From Bacteroides sp. (GTDB lineage: Bacteria > Bacteroidota > Bacteroidia > Bacteroidales > Bacteroidaceae), in assembly GCA_015060735.1 (NCBI GenBank), contig SUXX01000010.1:1-47498 (forward strand): a stretch of DNA of 47,498 bases. The letters run 5' to 3'. Below are positions 26,303-34,677 of the stretch, one piece after another. The translations under genes were made by a program, and so were the position numbers. The first letter of the stretch is position 1. Each line of letters starts with the position of its first letter. The notes beneath the pieces are model-generated. The model was not told the DNA's origin, did no database searches, and saw only the letters and a list, made by a program, of their open reading frames with translations.

Positions 26303-27466
26303 TTATGCTAATATCGCATCGGCCAATGCTTCCATGGCCGGAATGTCTCCTTGCTTCATGGCCGAACGAATCGTTACCATCGGCTCAACGATTTCTATTT
26401 CCTTCATCGTTTCCAGCATGCCCCTCATTACCCGTCCGGCACACGGTGCCCACGAGCCATTCTCGATGATACCCACACGGCGTTTCTGATAAGCCTTCAA
26501 CTTCAGGTGATGCAAGAAGTCGTGCATCGGAGGGAACACATCCGCGTCATACGAGGCAGCAGCTACAATCAGCTTGCTCATGCGGAAGGCATCTTCCACG
26601 GCCTCGGCCATGTCATCCCGACAGAGGTCGGCGATAGAAACCTTCGGAGCACCCTTTTCGCGAAGGATTTCGGCCATCTTCTCAGCTGCTTTCTTGGTGC
26701 CTCCATGAATCGATGCATAGGCAATGAACACGCCTTCGGTTTCCACCTCATATTTGCTCCATGTGTCGTACAAGCCGATGTAATAACCCAAGTTTTCTTT
26801 CAAGATAGGGCCGTGAAGCGGACAGATGCAGGCGATGTCCAGCGTAGCTGCCTTCTTCAGAAGAGCTTGAACCTGAGCACCATACTTGCCACAAATGTTG
26901 AAGTAATAGCGACGAGCCTCGCAAGCCCAGTCTTCTTCGTGAGCCAATGCCCCGAATTTGCCAAATCCATCGGCCGTGAACAATATCTTATCGGCTTGGT
27001 CGTAAGTCACCATCACTTCCGGCCAGTGCACCATCGGAGCCATAAAGAATTGAAGTTCGCGTCCGCCCAAGCTAAGTGTTTCGCCTTCCTTCACGGCGAT
27101 GGTGCGTCCGTTGAAGTCTGTTTCTTCGAAGAATTGAGGCATCATTTGGATGGCCTTGGCAGAGGCAACAATCTTCATTTCAGGATATTTGGCCAATGTC
27201 TTCGCAATATTTCCGGCATGGTCAGGCTCCATGTGTTGCACGATAAGATAGTCGGGGATGCGTCCTTCGAGGGCTTCTTCCAGGTTGGCAAACCATTCTT
27301 CACCCTTGCGTAGGTCGGTAGTGTCCATGATGGCTACCTTCTCGTCCAAAATCAGGTAAGAGTTATATGAGATTCCGTTAGGAATGATGTATTGGCTTTC
27401 AAATAAGTCGAGGTCGGTATCGTCTACACCGATGTATTTGATTTTTTCTGTTACGTTAAATATCAT
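26303..27466 (-). CDS. fprA: flavodiiron protein (FprA-type)
   Basis: The protein has 387 residues. The N-terminal metallo-beta-lactamase-like domain carries the diiron ligands in HMEPDHAGN near residue 79 (HxExDH), MVHWPEVMVTYD near residue 145, TADGFGKFG near residue 166 and CPLHGP near residue 224. The C-terminal flavodoxin domain starts near residue 250 (VFIAYASIHGGTKKAAEKMA) and binds FMN. Such proteins reduce O2 to water or NO to N2O in anaerobes; the two activities cannot be told apart here. It has its own promoter and fits an oxygen-protection role in an anaerobe. Confidence 0.94.
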   Translation of the reverse strand: MIFNVTEKIKYIGVDDTDLDLFESQYIIPNGISYNSYLILDEKVAIMDTTDLRKGEEWFANLEEALEGRIPDYLIVQHMEPDHAGNIAKTLAKYPEMKIVASAKAIQMMPQFFEETDFNGRTIAVKEGETLSLGGRELQFFMAPMVHWPEVMVTYDQADKILFTADGFGKFGALAHEEDWACEARRYYFNICGKYGAQVQALLKKAATLDIACICPLHGPILKENLGYYIGLYDTWSKYEVETEGVFIAYASIHGGTKKAAEKMAEILREKGAPKVSIADLCRDDMAEAVEDAFRMSKLIVAAASYDADVFPPMHDFLHHLKLKAYQKRRVGIIENGSWAPCAGRVMRGMLETMKEIEIVEPMVTIRSAMKQGDIPAMEALADAILA

Positions 27467-27491
27467 AATGCTTTCTTTTTAATTTCGGTTG

Positions 27492-27523
27492 CAAATATCG
27501 GATTTAAAAGTTATTTGGGCAAA
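27492..27523 (-). promoter_or_regulatory. promoter of fprA
   Basis: On the minus strand TTTG (27520-27523), a 20-bp spacer and GATATTTG (27492-27499) fit the Bacteroides -33/-7 pattern, with one base off in the -7 box. The ATG at 27466 follows 25 bases downstream. Confidence 0.6.
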
Positions 27524-27537
27524 TCGTTTTTAGAAAT

Positions 27538-28008
27538 TTAATAACTATCGAATGCCACCGGCAACAAATCCCTTGCACTTTCCACTACATACGCCTCATC
27601 TGTTCCACATAACAGTACACGCATCGGTCTTCCATATCGTTTTTCTGTTTCCAACATCACTTGTCGGCAAGCTCCACAGGGTGAGATGAGGGGCCATTTC
27701 GCACCGGTTCCACCACAAGCAGCAATGGCCAATGCCACGACCGGCACATCCGGATATTGTGAGTTGGCATAAAACAAGGTTGTCCGTTCGGCACAGATGC
27801 CCGACGGGTAAGCCACATTCTCCTGATTGGTACCCGTCACGATGATGCCGTTTTCCAACAAGGCTGCGGCTCCTACATTGAAGTGCGAATAAGGGGCATA
27901 GCTTCGTCGGGTAGCTTCTCGGGCAGCTTCCATCAGTTGTTGTTCCTCGGCACTCAATTCGGTGGGTGCCAATACCTTCAGTGTGATATGGATATCAATT
28001 TCTTTCAT
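27538..28008 (-). CDS. cdd: cytidine deaminase
   Basis: The protein has 156 residues. It deaminates cytidine and deoxycytidine to the uridine forms for pyrimidine salvage. The zinc site is explicit: SGICAERTTLFYA near residue 77 (Cys ligand and catalytic Glu) and SPCGACRQVMLE near residue 112 (two Cys ligands). SYAPYSHFNVGAA near residue 40 is also typical. It has a TATCTTTG promoter in the short region shared with the divergent sigma factor gene. Confidence 0.95.
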   Translation of the reverse strand: MKEIDIHITLKVLAPTELSAEEQQLMEAAREATRRSYAPYSHFNVGAAALLENGIIVTGTNQENVAYPSGICAERTTLFYANSQYPDVPVVALAIAACGGTGAKWPLISPCGACRQVMLETEKRYGRPMRVLLCGTDEAYVVESARDLLPVAFDSY

Positions 28009-28035
28009 GATTTTTTAGGGATAAAATATGTATTG

Positions 28036-28043
28036 CAAAGATA
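28036..28043 (-). promoter_or_regulatory. Bacteroides -7 box TATCTTTG for cdd
   Basis: The minus strand reads TATCTTTG, 27 bases upstream of the cdd ATG at 28008. Confidence 0.65.
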
Positions 28044-28050
28044 GTTTTTA

Positions 28051-28058
28051 TATATTTG
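28051..28058 (+). promoter_or_regulatory. candidate -7 box TATATTTG for the sigma factor operon
   Basis: TATATTTG matches TAnnTTTG on the + strand, 90 bases before the sigma factor ATG. No well-spaced -33 box was seen. The operon could also have a promoter recognised by its own sigma factor, which cannot be recognised from one copy. Confidence 0.4.
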
Positions 28059-28148
28059 TAGGAATCTTAATAAATGCAAAAAAGAGGCAGAATGGTTTTA
28101 CTTTGTTTGGAAAGGCGGTTCTAACCCAACAAAGACCAAAAACAAACG

Positions 28149-28685
28149 ATGATGAGTGAAGATAGAATACGCGAAGCATGCAAAACCGACCCTGAGCAGG
28201 GATTCAGGATGCTGATGGAGAAGTTTCAAAGCTCCATGTATTGGCACATTCGGCGAATGGTTGTTTCGCATGAGGACGCAGAAGATGTGTTGCAGGAAAC
28301 TTTCATCAAGATATTTCGCCATTTGGGCGATTTCAGAGAAGAAAGCTCTTTGTCTACTTGGATATATCGGATTACCACCAATGAGTGCATCCGTTTCTTG
28401 AACAAGAAGAAAGAAACATCCGTGTCGACCGAAGAGGTACAGACCGATTTGATGAACAAGCTGATGGCCTCCGAATACGTGGATTACGAAGACGCCATGG
28501 CGGTGAAGTTTCAAAAGGCTATCCTAACTTTACCCGAGAAGCAAAGGTTGGTGTTCAACCTCCGCTATTATGACGAGTTGAAGTACGAGGAAATCAGCCA
28601 GATCACCGGCTCGAAAGTCGAAACACTGAAGGCGAACTATCATTTTGCAAAGGAGAAGATAAAGGAGTATATGATTAATAATTGA
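28149..28685 (+). CDS. ECF-type RNA polymerase sigma factor
   Basis: The protein has 178 residues. Region 2 covers about residues 20-90 (MLMEKFQSSMYWHIRRMVVS, then EDAEDVLQETFIKIFRHL and STWIYRITTNECIRFLNKKK), and region 4 about 115-175 (LPEKQRLVFNLRYYDELKYE, then EISQITGSKVETLKANYHFA). Regions 1 and 3 are absent, as in ECF sigma factors. Two neighbouring ATGs (28149 and 28152) are possible starts. The next gene begins 5 bp after the stop codon and looks like its membrane-bound regulator. Confidence 0.93.
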   Translation: MMSEDRIREACKTDPEQGFRMLMEKFQSSMYWHIRRMVVSHEDAEDVLQETFIKIFRHLGDFREESSLSTWIYRITTNECIRFLNKKKETSVSTEEVQTDLMNKLMASEYVDYEDAMAVKFQKAILTLPEKQRLVFNLRYYDELKYEEISQITGSKVETLKANYHFAKEKIKEYMINN

Positions 28686-28690
28686 GCGAT

Positions 28691-29074
28691 ATGAACAAGG
28701 ATTTTGACTTTAATGAAATTGGTAAGCGGAACCCTTTCCGTACACCTGAAGGGTTCTTCGAACGGATGCAGGCCGAAACCCTGAAACGTGTGGCCGAAGA
28801 GCAAAGGAAAAAGAAACTCTATCGCCTCAGATGGGGAATCTCCATCGCTCTGGCAACTGCTGCCCTGTGGTGTGGCTTCATATTCTTCCCGACGCCTCAA
28901 ACCGACCCCGGCGAGCAGACAACGACCACTGAATGGGTGGCACAGGCCGATGATGACATGGACCTTTACTTTCAGGAACTCACCGACGAGGAACTGGAAG
29001 CCTGGATAGAATTCTCGGAGAATGATATATTTTATGAACTAACAACAGAAAATTTAGATGAAGATGAAGACTAA
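28691..29074 (+). CDS. probable anti-sigma membrane protein, 127 aa
   Basis: The start ATG at 28691 was chosen over an upstream TTG that overlaps the sigma factor stop codon. The N-terminal part (about 1-45) is charged and helical and should face the cytoplasm. One membrane segment follows at about 49-66 (GISIALATAALWCGFIFF). The C-terminal part is strongly acidic and should face the periplasm. Size, topology and position behind an ECF sigma gene fit an anti-sigma factor, but no known anti-sigma domain was recognised. It overlaps the next gene by 17 bp. Confidence 0.8.
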   Translation: MNKDFDFNEIGKRNPFRTPEGFFERMQAETLKRVAEEQRKKKLYRLRWGISIALATAALWCGFIFFPTPQTDPGEQTTTTEWVAQADDDMDLYFQELTDEELEAWIEFSENDIFYELTTENLDEDED

Positions 29075-29591
29075 GTATTTTTTCATGCTCCTGATTGCAT
29101 GTCTGATGGGAGCACAGAGCCTAAGTGCACAAAACAAGGAGGCGGGGAAAAGACCTCGCAAACGGATGAGCATCGAACAGATTGTAGAGATGCAAAGTAA
29201 CAAGATTGTAGCCGACCTGGGATTGGATGACAAGACCGCGGACAAGTTCAAGGAGGTATATAAAAAGTACAAGACCGAAATGAATGACTTGTGGAAGAAG
29301 AATATGCCCAAGAAGCCCGAAGTAATGCCCGGTCAAGGACAACCTAAGCAGATGCCTACCGATGCCGAGGTGGACAAGATGATGCGTGACAAGTTCAAGA
29401 TGAGTCGTAAGATGCTGGACATCCGCGAAAAGTATTACGATGAGTTCCGCAAGTTCCTATCGCCCAAGCAGGTAGAGAAAATCTTCGACTATGGTCAGCA
29501 TTACCGCGATAGGTTTCAAAAAGAAATAAACCGCAGGGCAGGCATGAAGCCGAAGGATGGTGGTCATCGTCCGTCATGGGATAGAAATTGA
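29058..29591 (+). CDS. periplasmic Spy/CpxP-like helical protein
   Basis: The protein has 177 residues with a signal peptide (KYFFMLLIACLMGAQSLSAQ). The mature protein is nearly all helical and highly charged: an early helix MSIEQIVEMQSNKIVADLGL, a KFKEVYKKYKTEMNDLW helix, a Pro/Gln linker near residue 95, and LSPKQVEKIFDYGQHYRDRF near residue 140. The L(S/D)xxQ pattern and helical hairpins recall Spy/CpxP chaperones and Bacteroidota DUF4890-type proteins. It starts inside the previous gene, so sigma factor, regulator and this protein form one operon, probably an envelope-stress unit. Start at 29058 or 29064. Confidence 0.8.
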   Translation: MKMKTKYFFMLLIACLMGAQSLSAQNKEAGKRPRKRMSIEQIVEMQSNKIVADLGLDDKTADKFKEVYKKYKTEMNDLWKKNMPKKPEVMPGQGQPKQMPTDAEVDKMMRDKFKMSRKMLDIREKYYDEFRKFLSPKQVEKIFDYGQHYRDRFQKEINRRAGMKPKDGGHRPSWDRN

Positions 29592-29602
29592 TTTATATTT
29601 TT

Positions 29603-29684
29603 CAGGCACGGATTACATGGATTTTTGGGATTGGGTTGATGTTTACATGATTAAATCCATGTTAATCCGTGTAATCTGTGCCTG
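29603..29684. repeat. intergenic inverted repeat (GATTACA type)
   Basis: CAGGCACGGATTACATGGAT at the left (29603-29624) is complementary, with a short insertion, to the right arm 29653-29684 ending ATCTGTGCCTG. The GATTACACGGATTAA wording is common in Bacteroidota intergenic repeats. It lies between the sigma operon and the cell-wall hydrolase gene and may act as a terminator-like structure. Confidence 0.65.
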
Positions 29685-29708
29685 CATACCAGTTCATTTA
29701 TGTTTCTA

Positions 29709-29739
29709 TTGCTTATCCCAAAATAAAATTGTATGTTTG
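29709..29739 (+). promoter_or_regulatory. Bacteroides promoter for the glucosaminidase gene
   Basis: TTG at 29709-29711, a 20-bp spacer and TATGTTTG at 29732-29739 match the consensus. The ATG lies 17 bases downstream. Confidence 0.7.
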
Positions 29740-29756
29740 CACAAACTGATTGAAGC

Positions 29757-30638
29757 ATGAAACACATCCTAACCTTATTTATATATATCCTTTGTGCCCT
29801 TTCTGTCCAGGCACAAACTCGTAATAAGCAATACGAAGATTACATCAAAAAATACCGTGATATCGCTGTCGAGGAAATGAAGCGTTATCATATTCCCGCC
29901 AGTATCACCCTGGCACAAGGCCTTCTGGAGTCGGGAGCCGGACAAAGCACCTTGGCACGCAAGTCCAATAACCATTTCGGAATCAAGTGTGGTGGCGATT
30001 GGAATGGTCGCACCGTTCGTCACGATGACGATGCCCGTGGAGAATGTTTTCGGGCTTACAAGCATCCCCGTGAGTCGTATGAAGACCACTCCAAATTCTT
30101 GGCCGGACGCCCTCGCTACGCTAGCCTTTTCAAACTGAAGATAACCGACTACAAGGGGTGGGCACATGGCCTGAAAAAAGCAGGTTACGCCACTAACCCC
30201 CAATATGCTTATAAATTGATAAATATCATCGAACTTTATGAACTCCATCGCTACGACACCAAAGGTGGCTTGAAATGGATGAAACAAAATCCCCATCCGC
30301 ACCAGCCTTACGTAGCCAACGACCTGCTTTACATCGTGGTGAGGGCAGGTGATACCTGGAAGTCCATCTCCAAAGAATTCGACATCAGTCAGAAGAAACT
30401 CCGTAAGTACAATGACCTTTACAAGGGATACACTTTGCAACCGGGCGATATTCTCTATCTGGAAAAAAAGAATCGCAAGGCTCCCAAGGAACATATCGTC
30501 CATGTACTCCGTAATGGCGAATCCATGTACACCATTTCGCAAAAGTACGGCATTCGCCTGAAGAACCTCTATAAACTGAACAAGATGCAGCCCGATGACC
30601 CTGCCCCTGAGGTAGGAACCATCCTCCGCTTGCGATGA
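29757..30638 (+). CDS. glucosaminidase-LysM peptidoglycan hydrolase
   Basis: The protein has 293 residues. A signal peptide (ILTLFIYILCALSVQAQ) is followed by a glucosaminidase domain at about residues 25-165, with SITLAQGLLESGAGQSTLAR carrying the catalytic Glu, NNHFGIKCGGDW and GYATNPQYAYKLINIIELY. Two LysM peptidoglycan-binding repeats follow, at about 198-242 (VRAGDTWKSISKEFDISQKK) and 250-293 (VLRNGESMYTISQKYGIRLK). It should cleave N-acetylglucosaminyl bonds in the cell wall, in the periplasm. It is monocistronic, between a promoter and a strong terminator. Confidence 0.93.
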   Translation: MKHILTLFIYILCALSVQAQTRNKQYEDYIKKYRDIAVEEMKRYHIPASITLAQGLLESGAGQSTLARKSNNHFGIKCGGDWNGRTVRHDDDARGECFRAYKHPRESYEDHSKFLAGRPRYASLFKLKITDYKGWAHGLKKAGYATNPQYAYKLINIIELYELHRYDTKGGLKWMKQNPHPHQPYVANDLLYIVVRAGDTWKSISKEFDISQKKLRKYNDLYKGYTLQPGDILYLEKKNRKAPKEHIVHVLRNGESMYTISQKYGIRLKNLYKLNKMQPDDPAPEVGTILRLR

Positions 30639-30647
30639 AAACGAACA

Positions 30648-30677
30648 GGGTGTCCGATTTCGGACACCCTTCTTTTT
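30648..30677 (+). terminator. terminator after the glucosaminidase gene
   Basis: GGGTGTCCG (30648-30656) and CGGACACCC (30661-30669) form a perfect 9-bp stem with a 4-base loop, followed by TTCTTTTT, 10 bp after the stop codon. Confidence 0.92.
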
Positions 30678-30710
30678 GCTATATTCTCTGGAAATCAATG
30701 GTTTAAGTTT

Positions 30711-30726
30711 TTGGCACGGAAATTGT
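30711..30726 (+). promoter_or_regulatory. candidate sigma-54 (-24/-12) promoter of the ABC export array
   Basis: TTGGCACG (30711-30718), four bases, then TTGT (30723-30726) matches the RpoN consensus TGGCACG-N4-TTGC except that the -12 GC reads GT. The GG and GT pairs are separated by the required 10 bp. The expected start of transcription is near 30737, about 30 bases before the ATG. An alternative, weaker TGTCTTTG -7 box lies at 30729-30736. Confidence 0.55.
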
Positions 30727-30768
30727 CATGTCTTTGGCATAAACGTGTAAAATCATAAAACAAACGAT

Positions 30769-32016
30769 ATGGATAGAGAAATACCCAAAGAAGTACGACG
30801 CAAGGAGCGTAACAAGCGATGGATGAAAATAGGTGGCATCGGAGTAGGAGTAATGGTGTGTATAGCCACGCTCATTTCCTTTATGCAAAGTAGTGTCAAG
30901 CGAAAGGATTTGGTACTTTCCCAAGTAGACAAAGGGCTGATTGAAGTCAGTGTCAGTGCATCGGGCAAGGTGGTACCGGCCTTCGAAGAAATTATCAATT
31001 CACCCATCAACACCCGCATAGTCGAAGTCTATCGCAAGGGCGGTGATAGTGTAGATGTGGGCACGCCCATCCTGAAACTCGACTTGCAAAGCACCGAAAC
31101 CGAGTACAAAAAACTCCTCGACGAGGAACAGATGAAACGCTATCAGTTGGAGCAACTCAAGGTGAACAACGAAACCCATTTGAGCAACCTCGCCATGAAT
31201 GTCAAGGTGAGTGCCATGGAGTTGAGTCGCAAGCAAGTGGAACTGCTTAATGAACGCTACCTCGATAGCATCGGTTCGGGTACTACCGACAAGGTGCGTC
31301 AGGCCGAACTGGCTTATAATAAAGGAAAGCTCGAATTGGAACAACTTCAGCAACAATACGAAAACGAAAAAAAGGTAAAGGCTGCCGACTTGAAAGTGAA
31401 GGAATTGGAATTCAATATCTTTTCCAAGGGGCTGGCCGAGATGAAACGCACCCTCGACGATGCCCAGGTGGGTTCGCCCCGCAAAGCCATCCTCACTTTT
31501 GTCAACAACCAGGTGGGGGCACAGGTATCTAAAGGCGAACAAATAGCCGTAGTGTCCGATTTGAGCCATTTCAAGGTAGAAGGCGAGATAGCCGATACGT
31601 ATGGCGACCGGGTAGCCGCCGGGGGCAAGGTCATTGTGAAGATAGGAAGCGAGAAACTGGAAGGTGTGGTGAGTAGTGTCACCCCTCTCTCCAAGAATGG
31701 TGTAATCTCGTTCAGTGTCCAGCTGAATAATGATAGCCACAAGCGTCTGCGTTCAGGCCTCAAAACCGATGTCTATGTGATGAATGCCGTGAAGGAAGAC
31801 GTGATGCGTCTGGCTAACGCCTCGTATTACGTGGGTCGGGGCGATTACGAACTCTTTGTGCTCGATAGTGAAGACCAGTTGGTGAAGCGTAAAGTGAAGT
31901 TGGGCGATTCGAACTTTGAGTACGTGGAAGTAGTGAGTGGCCTTCAGCCGGGCGATCAAGTCGTAGTGAGCGACATGAGTAGCTTCAAGAACAAGAATAA
32001 AGTGAAAGTCGATTAA
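30769..32016 (+). CDS. HlyD-type periplasmic adaptor subunit
   Basis: The protein has 415 residues. A short cytoplasmic tail rich in Arg/Lys is followed by one membrane segment (about residues 20-41). Then come a lipoyl/barrel half (SASGKVVPAFEEIINSPINT, RIVEVYRKGGDSVDVGTPIL), a long coiled-coil hairpin (about 115-225) and the return barrel halves (VNNQVGAQVSKGEQIAVVSD, VSGLQPGDQVVVSDMSSFK). This is the membrane fusion protein of a tripartite ABC exporter, joining inner-membrane permeases to a TolC-like channel. No TolC homologue is encoded in the window. It is first in the array behind the candidate sigma-54 promoter and the only adaptor for all three permease pairs. Confidence 0.93.
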   Translation: MDREIPKEVRRKERNKRWMKIGGIGVGVMVCIATLISFMQSSVKRKDLVLSQVDKGLIEVSVSASGKVVPAFEEIINSPINTRIVEVYRKGGDSVDVGTPILKLDLQSTETEYKKLLDEEQMKRYQLEQLKVNNETHLSNLAMNVKVSAMELSRKQVELLNERYLDSIGSGTTDKVRQAELAYNKGKLELEQLQQQYENEKKVKAADLKVKELEFNIFSKGLAEMKRTLDDAQVGSPRKAILTFVNNQVGAQVSKGEQIAVVSDLSHFKVEGEIADTYGDRVAAGGKVIVKIGSEKLEGVVSSVTPLSKNGVISFSVQLNNDSHKRLRSGLKTDVYVMNAVKEDVMRLANASYYVGRGDYELFVLDSEDQLVKRKVKLGDSNFEYVEVVSGLQPGDQVVVSDMSSFKNKNKVKVD

Positions 32017-32047
32017 ATTAAGAAACAACATTCATTCTCATTAAAAT

Positions 32048-33346
32048 ATGATTAAACTATATTTCAAACAAGCCTGGACGATGATGAAGCAGAACAAGCT
32101 CTTCACGTCCATCTACGTGGCGGGGACGGGACTTTCCATCGCCTTTACCATGGTGCTGTTTATTATCTATTATGTGAAGTTTGCTCCTATCTATCCGGAG
32201 TATAACCGCGACCGAACACTGGTACTAAGATACATGCATGCATCCTTTGAGAATAATAACGTCAGTTCTTTAGTATCTTACAAAGTGGTGGAGATGTTAA
32301 GAGGGCTTCCGCACCTTGATAAGATAGGAGCCGCTTTCATTCATAACGGTTCGTGGAACCCGATAACCATAACTATACCAGAAACCAACGAACAAAAGAT
32401 AATATGTGTAGGTATGGTAGACGCTGGTTTTTGGGATGTCTTTACGTTCCGTTTCCTGAATGGACGTCCTTTTACCGAGGTCGAAGTAAACTCCAACTTA
32501 CCCGTAGTGATTCTAACCGAAAGCATAGCCAAACAGCTTTTCGCCACGACGGATGTTGTAGGGAAGTATATCAAATGCAACGGTAACGACATGAAAGTGT
32601 GCGGTGTAGTGGCAGATGTATCGAATGCTACCCCAGATACAGCTGCCAGCATATATGTGCCTATCTTTTTTGATGAAAGCAATCGCCCGAAACCTAATAA
32701 TCCAATATTAACTGGAGGTGTCAGCATTTACATGACTGCTCCTACTGCAGCTGATAAAGAAGCTTTGAAAGCAGAAGTGGAAGATGTATTCAACCGTCAT
32801 AACCAAGAAGACAAAAGGTTTACCCATCACTTGAACGGACAACCCGATGATTGGTGGATAAATACATTCCGAAATGACGCCCAAATGGAGCCGGATATGG
32901 CAAGTATTTACCGGAACTTGCTCTACATGCTTTTTGCCATGCTCTTTATTCCGGCTATGAATTTGTGTGGCATGATTTCTTCCCGCATGGACGAACGCAT
33001 GAGTGAGTTGGGCGTTCGCAAAGCATACGGAGCCGACAATAAAGGGCTTCTGACACAAGTGTTATGCGAGAATCTTTTGCTAACCTTTATCGGTGGATTA
33101 TTGGGATTAGGTATTGCTTACCTCATAGCCTTGTTGGGTGGACAGTGGGTGCTTCACTTATTCAATGAAGGATGGACAGAGCCTAGTCTGATTCCTAGTA
33201 ACCTTACCGCCGAGATGTTGTTCAATCCTACATTGTTCGGTATCGTGTTTACCCTCTGTGTATTGCTCAATGTCATTTCGGCTTTGGTGCCCACCATGAT
33301 AGCCCTTCGCCGTCCTATTATTCAATCCATTCAATCTAAACGATAA
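32048..33346 (+). CDS. MacB/FtsX-like ABC permease, pair 1 first member
   Basis: The protein has 432 residues: one N-terminal membrane segment (about 20-42), a large periplasmic MacB-type domain (about 45-285), then three C-terminal segments from about residue 292. The FtsX-type cytoplasmic motif RMSELGVRKAYGA is near residue 315. It ends in IIQSIQSKR. The first 100 or so bases are almost identical to those of the permease at 38956, although the periplasmic domains differ strongly. It lies 31 bp after the adaptor gene and 5 bp before its partner. It probably exports or extracts a substrate from the inner membrane or periplasm with the ATPase and adaptor of the array. Confidence 0.9.
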   Translation: MIKLYFKQAWTMMKQNKLFTSIYVAGTGLSIAFTMVLFIIYYVKFAPIYPEYNRDRTLVLRYMHASFENNNVSSLVSYKVVEMLRGLPHLDKIGAAFIHNGSWNPITITIPETNEQKIICVGMVDAGFWDVFTFRFLNGRPFTEVEVNSNLPVVILTESIAKQLFATTDVVGKYIKCNGNDMKVCGVVADVSNATPDTAASIYVPIFFDESNRPKPNNPILTGGVSIYMTAPTAADKEALKAEVEDVFNRHNQEDKRFTHHLNGQPDDWWINTFRNDAQMEPDMASIYRNLLYMLFAMLFIPAMNLCGMISSRMDERMSELGVRKAYGADNKGLLTQVLCENLLLTFIGGLLGLGIAYLIALLGGQWVLHLFNEGWTEPSLIPSNLTAEMLFNPTLFGIVFTLCVLLNVISALVPTMIALRRPIIQSIQSKR

Positions 33347-33351
33347 CGACT

Positions 33352-34677
33352 ATGATAAAAACGATATTTAAACAAATTTGGAACCAACGTCGTACAAACG
33401 GTTGGATATTCCTCGAACTGATTATTGCCGGCTTCTTTCTTTGGACCGTTGTCGACCCGGTTTATGTACTTACCGTTCGCCACTTCATGCCAAAAGGATA
33501 CGAAGAAGAAGGCCGTTATATATTGAATGTCGGTGCCTATATGCCCGGCCATGGAATGCGTGATACAACCATTGTCGGCAATCAGGTAAAGGAGGGCTAT
33601 TTACGAATAGCCCGTTTGGTGAAGGATTGTCCCGAAGTAGAGTCTATATGTATTGTGAACAATGCTTCTTTCCCTAATGCCGGTTCGTGGAGTGGAAACG
33701 AGTTCTTTCCTGATACAGCTTCTGTTACGGCAGATAGGCATGTACACGTACAACATTATGAAACCTTTACCGATGAGGGGAGTGATATTTTCCGTACCTA
33801 TGGCATCAAGGATGTTCATACCGGTAAGGATTTGATTTTACCCGAAGATGCCCATGCGAAGGTCAGATGTTACTTGTCCGAACACTTGGCTTTGGAACTT
33901 TTTGGTACAACTAATGTAGCAGGCAGACAAGTATACGATAGACAAAAGAAAGGATTCGAAGTTGGAGGTGTGTTCAAGGATTTGAAGCATCGCGACTTTG
34001 AAAACTATTACAACTTGTCGATCAAAGTTTCACCTACCGTATGGTTCTGGAAGCCAGAAAACCTTCATTTGGGCAATGCGATTATTTTCCGACTAAAAGA
34101 AGGAGTGGACTTTGATGCTTTCAACACACGTTTCAAAACCGAAGTGGCTCCCCATATGCAAACAGCTAACTTCTACTTCAACGGTTTTCAACCATTTAAA
34201 GAAGCACGACAAGCCAATGCCGAAATGAGAGGTGTTTACAACAAATTGCGTTTGCAATACTCGTTAGCTGCTTTCACTTTGCTTTGTATTTTCCTAGGTA
34301 TGATAGGTACGTTTTGGGTACGCTGCAATGCACGTCGTCAGGAAATAGGCCTGATGCGTAGCTTGGGAGCTTCCATCGGGACAATCCGTTTCCAATTTTA
34401 TGGTGAAGCGACATTATTGGTAAGTATGGCCTTTGTATGTATTCTGCCTGTTTTGGCACATGTGGCTAAGGTCAATGGCATGTATGGCGGAAGTACTATT
34501 TCTCCTAATCTTGTCGAAAATTTGACGCCCAATTGGTGGATAGAGGGTGCTTCGCATTTCTGTATGGTGACTCTCATCACTTATTTACTCTTGCTGATTG
34601 TGGCCGTGATAGGAACCGCTATCCCCGTTCATCGTGCCTCACGGGTGCTTCCGGCCGATGCTTTACGCGATGAATAA
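33352..34677 (+). CDS. MacB/FtsX-like ABC permease, pair 1 second member
   Basis: The protein has 441 residues with the same four-segment layout: an N-terminal segment after FKQIWNQRRTNGWIFLELII, a periplasmic domain to about residue 285, then three C-terminal segments with the motif RRQEIGLMRSLGA near residue 325. It ends in the PADALRDE tail shared with the other second members. It resembles the permease at 40270 most closely. Together with the preceding gene it forms a heterodimeric pair. Its last 27 bases, including the stop codon, belong to the block duplicated at 38069. Confidence 0.9.
   Translation: MIKTIFKQIWNQRRTNGWIFLELIIAGFFLWTVVDPVYVLTVRHFMPKGYEEEGRYILNVGAYMPGHGMRDTTIVGNQVKEGYLRIARLVKDCPEVESICIVNNASFPNAGSWSGNEFFPDTASVTADRHVHVQHYETFTDEGSDIFRTYGIKDVHTGKDLILPEDAHAKVRCYLSEHLALELFGTTNVAGRQVYDRQKKGFEVGGVFKDLKHRDFENYYNLSIKVSPTVWFWKPENLHLGNAIIFRLKEGVDFDAFNTRFKTEVAPHMQTANFYFNGFQPFKEARQANAEMRGVYNKLRLQYSLAAFTLLCIFLGMIGTFWVRCNARRQEIGLMRSLGASIGTIRFQFYGEATLLVSMAFVCILPVLAHVAKVNGMYGGSTISPNLVENLTPNWWIEGASHFCMVTLITYLLLLIVAVIGTAIPVHRASRVLPADALRDE

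Noticed and set aside
26351..27313. Long antisense open frame opposite fprA
   Set aside because: fprA motifs are complete on the minus strand; the opposite frame is His/Phe-rich low-information sequence without a family.
28682..28690. TTG start for the probable anti-sigma gene
   Set aside because: An ATG three codons later is more likely and avoids overlap with the sigma factor stop codon.
29775..30698. Long antisense open frame opposite the glucosaminidase gene
   Set aside because: The + strand frame has clear domains, a signal peptide, promoter and terminator. The antisense product has no motif.
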